Below, piece after piece: positions 1 to 10,200 of a stretch of DNA of 64,000 bases; position 1 is the first letter of the stretch, and the number at the start of each line of letters is the position of its first letter. The DNA is from Micractinium sp. NFX-FRZ (Eukaryota > Chlorophyta > Trebouxiophyceae > Chlorellales > Chlorellaceae). Both the position numbers and the translations under genes were made by a program. The notes beneath the pieces are model-generated. The model was not told where the DNA came from. It saw nothing but the letters and a program-made list of their open reading frames with translations, and made no database searches. The stretch covers positions 62,001-126,000 of the forward strand of contig JAPTJF010000135.1 in the NCBI GenBank assembly GCA_029339195.1, given 5' to 3'.

Positions 1-1406
1 TACAGGCAGAAGTTCCCAGCCATCGTGGCCTCCACCGAGAGGCTGCTGCAGACGGTGGAGAAGCAGCGGCGGCCCGCAGCCGCAGCAGCGGTGGCTGAGG
101 AGGAGGCAACGGCAGGGCCTGTGGCGGCGCTGGCACTGGCGGCGCAGGCAGCGGCGGGGCACACAGTGGTGGCCAGTGGCCACCACTACCAGCACCACCA
201 GCAGCAGCAGCAGCAGCAGCAGCAGAGGGCGGCGCCAAGCTGGCATGCAAGCACGGATGAGGAGAGCACCCTGGACCTCATGGCTCAGGTGCTGCGCTCG
301 CGCCTGCATGTGCACCCAGGCGGGGAGGAGCGGACAGAGGAGTTCCGCACCGCAGCGGCAGCAGCCAGCAGCACACAGTTCCAGGCAGCAGCCGCAGCAC
401 CGCCCGGGGCAGTACACTCACCGCCGCCGGCGTCACCTGCAGCGGAGCAGCAGCCGCCGAGCACTGCAGCGCTGCTGAGCCGTGCGCTGGCAGGCAGCGG
501 GGCGGCGGGGGCAGCGGGCAGCAGCGACGGCGGCCCCACTGTGCACCCGATCAGCAGCCTCAGGGCGGACCCGCCACAGGGGACAGCGTCAGTGGCAGCG
601 TCGGTGCCTCGGTCAGAGCGCAGCAAGCCCCAGCTTGAGGAGGCGATCGCAGCAGCCCTCGGGCGCAGCACCACCACTGCCCCGGCTGGGGCCTCGGCTG
701 CCGCTGCACCTCCCTCTGCTGCACCTGCCGCGCCTGCTGCATCCGTGATGATGCCCAGCAGCGTAGCGCCCATGGCAGCAGGTGCTCCAGCAGCTGCCGC
801 CTCGGGACGACCCGCACCCAGCCAAGGGGCGGCAGCGGCAGCACCGCCACTGCCAGCTGCGCCGGCGCCGCCCACGGCACCGCCTGCTCCCCCTGCCTCC
901 GCCCTTCGCAGCACAGCGCGCCCGCCGCCGCCCCCAGCCGCACCGGCTGCGCCCGCGACGGCAGCCCCGGCCGCACAGCTGGCAGTGCCACCGCTGCGCC
1001 CGGTGGAGGAGGAGGAGTTTGCTGTGTTGCCCAACTTCATCCGTAGCCAGCTGCCGCTGGGCTTGCTGAACGACACGCTGGCAGCGGTGCATGCGGTGGC
1101 ACGGGAGCGCAGCAGCGGTGAGTCGGGCTCATGCAGATGGGCCGTGCTGCAGGTATGCTACATACTGCTGACTGTCGCTCGGCTGCGCTTCAGCTGCGCT
1201 TCTGTGCCTGGTACGACCCCTCTGACATCTTCCCCTTCTCCCGCACGGTGCCTCCCCCCTCCTTAGGGTTCACCATGGAGGATGTGGAGGCCACCGGGCT
1301 GGTGGGCGCCAAGCACAAGGTGGTGGTGAACAGCCTGGTGAAGCTGGGGCGGGTGCAGCTGCAGGTGGCGCGCGGCGGGCAGGGCACGCTCTACATCCTC
1401 TGCTAG
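1..1406 (+). CDS. SKA1-like kinetochore microtubule-binding protein, 5' partial
   Basis: Exons 1-1117 (open at the window edge, frame 1) and 1267-1406. The intron uses GTGAGT and AG, and the phase closes on a Gly codon. The N-terminal stretch looks helical. It is followed by about 280 residues of Ala/Pro/Ser-rich linker, including His-rich and poly-Gln runs near 180-225. The last 90 residues resemble the winged-helix microtubule-binding domain of SKA1: an EEEEFAVLPNFIRSQL segment (SKA1 has EEF..VP.YMKGRL), then KHKVVVNSLVKLGRVQ and a final GGQGTLYIL like the SKA1 terminus GGGLTRYVI. SKA1 couples kinetochores to spindle microtubules. About 30 residues found between these two halves in animal and plant SKA1 are missing here. 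The identification is by remembered pattern only, so it is moderate. Otherwise it is an unknown low-complexity protein. Confidence 0.5.
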
Positions 1407-1523
1407 CGCAGGCGGGTCACGCTGCCGCTCCTGAAGTTTGCTACTCTCTCAAGTCCTGGTGTAGGCCAGAGGCAACTGCCACGTGTCATGTCGCTTGTGC
1501 TGGCGCTTTTCTGAACAGGCACA

Positions 1524-1528
1524 TTACA
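1524..1528 (-). terminator. TGTAA poly(A) signal (TTACA on +), possible end of the F-box/LRR transcript
   Basis: On the minus strand this reads TGTAA. It is the first such motif I find downstream of the F-box/LRR stop codon at 2140, which implies a long 3' UTR of about 615 bases. It sits 3 bases from the opposite-strand signal. Confidence 0.4.
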
Positions 1529-1531
1529 AGG

Positions 1532-1536
1532 TGTAA
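1532..1536 (+). terminator. TGTAA poly(A) signal of the SKA1-like gene
   Basis: The chlorophyte poly(A) motif TGTAA lies 126 bases after the stop codon at 1404-1406. Confidence 0.6.
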
Positions 1537-2139
1537 AGCAGGCAACAGAAGGTTTGAAGGCAAACAGCGGCAGGCAGGCGAGGAGCCGCAAGAGGGAGGG
1601 GGCAGGGAGGGACAAACGGGCGGCGCCCCCAGCAATGCCTGGGGGCAGGGGCAGAAGTGCCAGAGAGGGTAAGGTAATGGGTGGGTACAAGACAGGCAGG
1701 CGAGTATCAAAGCGAGCACATTATGCATGCCTACATCAGAAACAGGCAGAGCTGGGCGGTACAGGGGCAAAAAGGCAGGGCAGGCGCCAATGTGCGCTTG
1801 GGCGGGGGAAATGCCCGCCGGGGGGGAAAGACGGCAGGAACAGGAACAAGGGAGATGGCAGGCACAAAAAGGGCTGACGGGCGGATGCATGAGGTGGGGC
1901 TGTGGCACAGGGCGATCTGGCACCTAGCGCGCCAAGCAAAACTACACGGTGGGGTTGAGACATGGGCATGCCGTGCTGGCGTGGCGCTCTGCTCAGGCTT
2001 CAAGCAGCAGCTGGCCAAGCTGGCAGCTGGCAACACGCCAGTCTGCTGGACTCAGGCTGGCTACCTGGCGTCATGTGGCACTCGGCGTAGCACAGAACTG
2101 CCGCCTGGCCGTGCTGCCAGCTACTACTAAACCTGCCGG

Positions 2140-5100
2140 CTAGCTGGTGTCGTGCAGCACGCGCGCATGCCGGTTCTTGCGGCGCAGCGACTTGGCCAGG
2201 CTGGCCAGGTGCTGCATGGTGCCGCACTTGCCGGGGCTCCAGTACTTGCCGCCCTCCTCCACGTGCACGGCACGCAGGTCCAGCCACCTGAGGCGGCTGA
2301 ACGCCAGCAGCGGGGTGAGGGGCTGCGCCACTTCTAGGTAAAAGTTGCCAGACAGGTCCAGCACCTCCAGCCCCGTCAGCTTCAGCACGCCAGGTGGCAC
2401 CTGCGGGCGGGGCAAGGCAGCTGGTTGGCACACGGTTGGCATGCTTGCAGCTTGCTTTGAATCGAACTGGCGGCAACTGTTGTGCAACGCTTTGTCGGTC
2501 GGCCACCTCGCCGCCCTGCCTCTCATGTCAGGCAAGACATGCTCTCACAACAGCGCCCTCCACTTGCACTGCACCCGCCATCACCTGCTTCACCTGCACG
2601 TGTTTGTCTCTCCAATCAACATCATCCTACTGTCCTGTGTGCCCGCCCACATGCTGGCAGCACATACGCACTCGCCCCACCCACCAGCACACAAACACAC
2701 ACACACACACTCGCCCCACCCACTAGCACACACCCCACCCCACCCACCTCCATCAGGTTGTTGTCAGCCAGGTTCAGCGCCGTCAGCCGCTCCCTCAGGC
2801 ACGACAGGTCGGGCAGCACCTTGACGCGCGCGGCCACGCCGTGTGTGGCGGCCTGCTGCAGCAGGCGCGGGGGTGTGCCGCCACACACCAGGTCCATTGC
2901 CTGGCACAGAGAGCCAGGAGGGACAGGCAAGTAACTAGCTTGAAACACAGGGCAGTGCGGGGGAATAGGGATGGCGCTTGCTGACGGCCAGGCTGGCAAG
3001 TTGCAACTGCGGGAGACTCCACAACGGCGCTCTTTTCACGGCACCCGCTTCCAACGGCAATCATACTGGCAGCTGCACACGTGGCGCGCACCTGCAGCGC
3101 GAGCGTGCGCAGCTGCGTGAGGGGGGTGACGGTGCGCAGGTCGAGGCGCGAGCAGGCGGAGACGTCGAGCAGCTCCAGGTGCGGCATGGCCTCGGGCATC
3201 CAGGGGGGCAGCGCCTCCAGCAGCGCGTTGCCTGCAACAGGGGGCGGGAGGGCAAGGGGACACCAGTAGGTGGGTGGGTGGATGGGCACATTGAAAGGTC
3301 CGCTAGGTGCGGCAGAGTGTGCAACAGAAGGCGTACAGCGCCAGAGACACCACAGGGCCAAGCTGGAGCCACACTGAGGGGACATGACGTGCTGCCAGAC
3401 AGTGCACGCAAGCACCCACATGCACGCATGCACTGTTTACCAAATGCAGTGTGTACACAAACCCAGGCAAGCCCCTGGTCCTGCACGCACCGCGCAGCTC
3501 CAGGTTTTTGAGGGCCGTCAGGTGGCGCCAGGTGTCGGGGATGCCGTCGATGCCAAACAGGAACACGCCGTGGCGCTGGGTCGCCGACAGCGTCAGCTCC
3601 GTCAGCTGCGCACAGCGGGGGCATTAGCGGTTAAGGTTAGGGGTTAGTTTAGCTGCATATGGACAAGAGGCTTGGGGAGCCTGCTTGCTCAGAGCATCAC
3701 TTACATGTAACCGGTGCATGTCCGCACAGAACATGTGCCATGAGTCTGACACAGCTTGCTAAGGCCGGGCAGCCAGCCTGCGGTGCCCTGCATGCACACC
3801 TCTTGCCCTGCGCTTCCCTGCGCTGCCAGCAAGCAACCCAACCCAACCCGCCCCACCACCACCTGCGTCAGGCGGCCCAGCTCCGCCAGCGGCTCCCGGT
3901 ATATGCGGCACTGCACGTCGTCCAGCACCAGGGAGCGCAGCCCGCTGCACATTGGGGATGCAGGCGGGGTTGAGAGTGGGGATGGGGTGCTGGCGCAACT
4001 GTGGAGGAGCACGCAAGCTGCTGCCAGGTGGCCGAGTGGTGGATGGGGCCGGCCTGTCAAACAGACTGGGTGCAGCGCACGGCATGCCGGCATGCGAGAA
4101 GGGCAGCAGAAAGCTGCACCACTGCTTGGCAGCGCAGGGGGCAGAGGCAGGCGTTGGTTGGATGGCGGGAAACCACGCCGCGCACCTCAGCATAGCAATG
4201 GTGCCCAGCGGCGAGCCGGCTGCAAACAGGTCGCTTGTGTGCACCAGCTGCAGGTCTGCAGCAGGAGCAGCAGGGCGGGGTGTGGCGGGCAGCGGGCCAG
4301 GCATGCGGGAGGGTAGAGTGAGTTTGAGACATGTTGGCATCGTGAGAGGCGAGCAGGGCAGACCACCTGAGGGCGCATCGGTTGCCTGAGACCCTCTACA
4401 GTAAGCTCGGCCACCCCACCGCACCCTGGCCGGTGTGAGATGCAGCCTGCAGCCCAGGCAAGGGGCCCAATGCGGCTTACGCGTCAGCCTGTCCTGCAGC
4501 ATGCCCAGCACAATCCCCAGCGTCCCAAGGTTGAAGTTGTGCTGCAGGCAGGGCAGGCAGGCAGGGCAGGCAGGCAGGGATGCCGGTGAGCAGAAGGCCA
4601 TGGCAGGTATAGGCGTGCCTGCACACATAGCCAAGCAGCGGCCAAACAATGGGATTCCCAAAGCAAGCACTGCGCACATGGGTGCCACACATGCCAGGGC
4701 AAACAGGCCTGTGCAGCTCAAACCGGCTCCCTCTCTGCAAGGTGCAAGGGTAGCCCCGCAGCCGGCCGGCTGCCCACACGCCCCACACCTTGTTGGCAAG
4801 CGGCACGTACTCGCCATCCTCTGCAGGGGCAGGGCACAGCAGCAAGCGGGTAAGAGGCAGGCAGGCTGGGTTGATGCAGCTGCAGCGACAGGGGAAGCAG
4901 GCCAGGCAGCACGTGCAGTGTAGTGCACAGCAGGCGGTTGGGGCCAGCAGCTCTCAGTGCGGCCACACTACCAAATCACATACACACCTCCTTCCCACCT
5001 GCCGCCTGCGGGATAGCCCGCATCGCATTCATTACCTTCTTCCCCCCGCACGTACCCATTTGTCCACCACCCGCCACACCCAGCCGCGTCCCACATGGCA

Positions 5101-6299
5101 CACCCACCCACCTGAGAAGTAGCCCTCGCTGTTTGTGAGCGTGAGGCGGCGCAGCACGGAGCGCCGCGCGCGCGCAAACTCCACGATGCGGTGGCTCTGC
5201 AGCCGCACCGCCCCAAAGGCGGCCGCAAACTCCTCATCGCTGGGCCGCACGTCGCTCCAGGCCACAGGGACGTGCACTGCCGTGATCACCTCGTGCCCAA
5301 AATCCACACACAGCTCGCCCCACAGCGCCTGCAGCGCCGCCGGGCTCTCCAGCACGCGCTTCCAGTGGCGGCACACCTGCAGGGCGCGCGGGGTAACGGG
5401 ACGGCAGCGAGGTGGGCAAGGTGAGTGCGGGGGACGGCGGGCAGGCAGCGCGGTATGCACGTCCCGCTTCCCCCTGCTTGCCGCTGCCTGGTTGCTGCTG
5501 CTGGCGTGCATGATGCCATCAGCCGCTGCCTCCCAATCCAATCCGAAGCAATGCTGCTATTGTGTGATTGAGGAAAGCGGGCGCCCCACCTGTGCCAGGA
5601 AGGGGTATGCGCGCAGCCCCGGGTGCACCTGCAAGCATGCAAGGGAGGGGCACAGAGGGGTGGGGCGCGGTAGGACTGCAGGCCCTGGGCTGGCGGGCTG
5701 AGCTGGATACGCGTGAGTGGCAAGCAGCGCGTACGAGCGCACCTCTCCGGGGAACTCGTAAGTGCGGAAAGGGAGTTTGCGGGTGTACAACGCCTCCTCT
5801 TCTGGGTCGGTCACCGGAGGCAGCCGTGCCAGCTGGCGGAACACCTGCGGGCACAACCAGCCGACATTCAGTGGGCCGCAGTGTTGAGAGGGCAAGGAGC
5901 ACAGCGTGAGTGTGGTACTCAAGAAAGGCTGACCAGTCGCCGTGTTTCGAAACAGGCTCGGCAAAAGTCTGGTGGCGGCGGCAGGCGGCGGGCGGCAGCG
6001 GCACTGCACGCCCCACGTCTCGGCTCGCTGCTCGCTGAGTTGCGGTGATGGTGCTCAGTACGCCGCGCAGCCAGGGCATGTCCGAGGACTGGCGGTTTAG
6101 TTGGAGGAGCAACAACCCCACCCATGACGCGCTCTCTGGGACACCGACGGCTCTGCACACTGACCTCAAGCAAGAGGCACTCGGGTAGATCATTGAGCGA
6201 CACCTGCCGTTGCGGCTCCTCCTCTTGCTGCCCCGACCGCGCGCCGGAAGGGCCGGGAGAGCGGAAGAGGCGGCGAGCTGAGGCTCTGGTCTCCCGCAT
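2140..6299 (-). CDS. F-box / leucine-rich repeat protein
   Basis: Twelve exons in reading order: 6299-6165, 5844-5743, 5628-5590, 5376-5112, 4820-4789, 4541-4481, 4255-4186, 3944-3863, 3605-3491, 3231-3092, 2900-2748, 2400-2140. All have GT-AG borders and closing phases, giving 484 residues. An F-box begins near residue 38 (LPECLLLEVFRQL) and continues after a short variable loop as VCRHWKRVLESPAALQALW. From about residue 200 there are irregular LRRs, for example LRSLVLDDVQ, LKNLELRG, LELLDVSACSRLDL and LEVLDLSGNFYL. The family acts as the substrate-recognition subunit of SCF ubiquitin ligases; no substrate can be inferred. ATG 6299 is chosen as the first Met shortly before the F-box. An in-frame ATG at 6476 without an intervening stop is possible. 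The exons as short as 32 bases are notable. Confidence 0.85.
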
Positions 6300-7220
6300 A
6301 GCTGTCTGGTGCTTGTAGACTGAGGTACCGTGTGGCACAGCGGCCAAATGCAGTGTCTGGTTGCCGCATGAAGCTGGCAGCGGGCATGTCGTCGCCCCGC
6401 TGCTGGTGGCCGCGCCGGCGATTCCTGGGGGTCCTTTTGACCTCAACAGCATCAGCAGCAGCGTGTCCACCCCCATGCTCCCTCATCTCAGGCCACTCTG
6501 GGACGCGTGCCTCCATGCAGGCAGGACACACCCTTTCCGGCTTGGGCCACGGTCGGGCAGGAGCGGCACCACCCCTCTGGAGTTTACGAGGCAGTGCACA
6601 CTTTGCGTAAATGCCACACATAGCACGTGTCTCTAGCGAAGTCGCGGTATGAAAGCAGGCAGCGACAGACAGAGATAGGTAATGGTAAATGGGGTTTGGT
6701 GTCCGGGGCGTGCGGACGGCGGTGGTGACCTGGATGTGACTGAATGGCTCGGCGAGGGACGGGGCGGCGGCACGGGGTGGCAGCGGCAGGAACGCACAAC
6801 AGAGGCCAAGAGGGAGAGCAGAGCGGCAGAGGCAGAGAGAAAAGAAGATGGCGAGGAAGGGTAGTAGTAAAGTAAAACCTCATAAAATCTGCTCGTTTTG
6901 TCGCACGCGCACCAGGGAAGTTCATTTGTTTGCTTTGAGCGGGGTGGGGTGGGCAGCAGCCCGGGCGAGTTTCGTCAGGACGGGGACGGCACAACTGGGC
7001 ACGGGCAGGCATGAACACAAAGCGAATAGGCATCACACAAGTCAACAGTCACGGTGGGTTTCCAGGGTGTCACCAGTTCGCATCACCGATTGGCAGGTTG
7101 GTCAGGTGGGTTTGGCCAGCCTAGGGCTGACGCGGCAGCAGCGGTGACTGCATGCATACTTGTGCACCCAGCTGGCAAGGGTGCCACTGCTGATGCTGCA
7201 ATCTGCTTCTCCCCCGCCCG
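6300..7220. other. Intergenic: promoter of F-box/LRR gene and 3' flank of wall protein gene
   Basis: About 0.9 kb between two genes on the minus strand, including a relatively A-rich patch near 6860-6900. I find no TGTAA poly(A) motif on the minus strand here and no supported exon. Confidence 0.5.
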
Positions 7221-10200
7221 CTACTCAGGAGGTGGCGATGGCGACGGCGAATCTCCGCCGTCGGCAGGGGGGGAAGGAGACTCCTCTTCCGGCGGTGGCG
7301 ACTCCTCCTCACCCTCCGGCGGGGGTGGGGCAGGCGACTCCTCGCCGTCCTCTGGCGGTGGGGAGTTGTCTGCACAACAGGCGGAAGCACAGATGGTTCA
7401 GGTAGAATCGAGTGAGCAAGTGTGAGTGGGTAGCAGGGAGAGCTTGTGCTGGCACATGCTGTGCTGGTGACTTGATCTACCAATGGGCAGGGTATGGGGT
7501 GCACAGGGCAGGCCTTGCTCGGGCGGCTCACTCACCGTCCCCAGACCCAGACTCTGGTGATGGGGAAGGCGACTCTTCCCCATCCTCAGGGGGCGGCGAT
7601 GGCTCATCGCCTGCAGGCAGTTGAGAGTTTAGCACGGGGAGGGCGCAGGAAGGCTGGGTTGTTGTCCAAACAACCTGGTGTGGTGCGGTGGGCCAGAGCC
7701 AATGCTCCGCCGCTTGCTGCCATGCCCCCTGATGCTGCTGCTGCCATCGTGCAGGCAAATCCTGGTGTACGGCACCATGCCGACTGGGCACCCGGCTGTC
7801 GGGAACGGCACGGGCTTGTGTCGCAAACAATCAACCATGGGACAGAACCACTGGCAGACAAGGTCTAACGTGCAGCTTTGATCCTGGCCGCACGACCCTC
7901 TGCACGCTCTCACCGTTGCCCTCCTCGTCAGAGGGTGGTGACGGGCTGGGAGACTCCTGCTCCTCATCTGGAGCACAGGGCGGGCAGGAAAGGTACCGTA
8001 GCATGGTGGGAGGTGGGCTGTGTCAACAATGCACACGGGTGCGGAAGCCCCTGGCAGCATGAGACGCAGCGCGCCACCACATTCGCATGTATAAGCAGGC
8101 GGAGCCGGTGCTCAGCAATCACACATGCTGAGCAATGCAGAGGTGAGCATTGCAGTGAGGGCAGGGGCTGTGCTGCAGGAGGCGTGGGAAGCAACGGGTT
8201 CTGCTGTGGTTGCCAGCATAGCTAGCTTACATAGCTGTAAGCACAGCTAGCTTACATAGCTGGATAGCTGTGCTGTTGGCTGGCAAGTGCTCAGGCCGGA
8301 GACTGCTCACCTCTTCCACCCCTTGGGGGAGGCGGAGACTTGCGCTTTGATGACGGCGAGTCTGCACGCAGTTGGGGCGTGGCAACCAGGGCAGAGCAGA
8401 TGGGCACTCCGGGTTGGGCAGCTGGCTGCTTCAGGCGTGGGCAGCTGCACTGGAGTTCCCGCGACCTTCCGGTCCGGCACAGCAAGACACGGGGCAAGCA
8501 CAGCAAGAAAAAACATGTGGCCCGACGCCTCCCCTGGCTTGCTTGTTGTGCCTCTGTGACCCGCATTTCTTGGCGCAACCCCCGCCCAGCGGCGCTTCGC
8601 GAGCACTCACCCTCCTCAGGCGGCGGCGACTCGCCATCGCCGTCCTCCCACCACGGCGGCGGCGGGCTGGGGTCCTTCTGCCCCTCCCCATCATCGTCCT
8701 TCTTGCGTGGGGGCGGCGGGCTGGGAGCCTCCCAATCCCCCTCCCCATCATCATCAGGGCTGGGCGACCAGTCTGCTGGAGGGGACGGCTGCGGGCTGGG
8801 AGACCCCCCAGGGAGCCACCACCACGGCTGCGGCTCGGGCGCAGGGCCGGGCGCCGGCAGTGGCGCCCACGCGGGGCCCATGGCGGGGCCCTGCGACGGC
8901 CCCTCGCCCCAGGGAGATGGGGAGGCACCGGCAGCCGGGGCCAGGAGGTCCCCAGGGTCCAACATGCCCTCTGCAGGTCCCGGCGCCGGCGCTGGCGCTG
9001 CTGCGGGCGCTGCTGCTGGCTGTGCCGCTGGTTGGGGCGCCGGCTCGGCCGGGGGCGCCAGCGCTGGCTGTGCCGCTGGTCCAGGCGCCGGTGCAGGCGC
9101 CACCAGCGGCGGCACGTCCTGCGCGGGCTGCGGTGCGGGCAGCGGAGCCCAAGGCCCCTCTGTGATCCCAAAGTCAGGCCCTGGGCTGGGCGCCACTGTT
9201 GGTGGCAGCTCTGCCGGCGGCGGCCCCGTGACCGGCGCGGGCCCCGGGGCAGGGGCTATGAGATCGCCAGGCGACAGGCCGGGCGCCGGTGCCGGGGCTG
9301 GCACAAGCTCCCATGGCGGCTGGGAGATCACCGGAGGCACAAGTGCCGGCGCACCCGGCGGCTGGAAGGCCAGCGGTGGGTAGAGGATGGGGGGGTAGGG
9401 CGGGCGCGGGGGCGGGGCCGGCGGCGGCGGGGGCCCGGGTGGCCCGGCATCCACACCAATCCCGCAGACGCTCTGCAAGCAAAGGAGGCACGTGGCGCAC
9501 GTTGAATGAAACATCCTGCAGCCTCACAAAAAGCGTGCAGTATGATGGACTGGCGGCATGCTGGCAGAGTGCCTGCTCAGGAGCCTCTGATCTGCCACGT
9601 GCCTGCCCACATGCCCCTGCCCTCCCCTCCCTTGTGCAAGCAACCTCGCACCCGGCCCGCCCCAGCCCCTTCCTACTTCCGCACTGGGTACTGCTGCGGC
9701 ACAAGCACGCTGACATACTTCTCACATCCCGCCCTGCCCTGTCTCCATACCCACCCATCTCCCCTCGTCTGCTCCCACCTTTCCTCCCCTTCCCCCGGGT
9801 GCTACTGCTGCGGCACCAATGCTTTGCACTGCTGGCACATATGCATCTCCCGGACCTCCACTGCCCCTGCCCTTCCCTCAGCTGCACGCCCGCCCCAGCC
9901 CCCTCCCGCTTGCACACCTGGTACTGCTGCGGCACCAGCACGTTGCACTCCTGGCACACGCGGTCCCCCGGCCCCGCCTCCGCCATCGTCACCGCGCCGC
10001 CGCCGCTGCTGCCGCCCACGGGGGGGAGGCTGGTGGCCTCTGGGCAGTACATCCCAGGGTCACAGGCATACACCAGCCCGCTGCGCCCGTCCAGGGCGCA
10101 GCAGGGCTTGGCCAGCTGGCCGCAGTCGGGAGGGTTGAGCACGCAGATGCCCGGGGTGGTGGCGTTGAGGCCGCCGCCTAGGCAGAATGCGCCCTCCTGC

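Larger units (their letters stand above)
1407..2139. other. Convergent 3' intergenic region
   Basis: This is the 3' flank shared by the SKA1-like gene (+) and the F-box/LRR gene (-). It holds paired TTACA and TGTAA signals at 1524-1536. No coding exon, RNA gene or mobile element is visible. The open frames here have no splice logic or recognisable sequence. Confidence 0.6.

Noticed and set aside
3631..3650. Interstitial telomere-like TTAGGGG/TTAAGG stretch
   Set aside because: Only two or three imperfect units inside an intron of the F-box/LRR gene; not a telomere and probably chance.
8340..9505. Long + strand open frames rich in Gly or Arg opposite the wall-protein gene
   Set aside because: They are antisense shadows of the GC-rich Pro/Ala-coding exon 9472-8611, with no start context, domains or splice logic.
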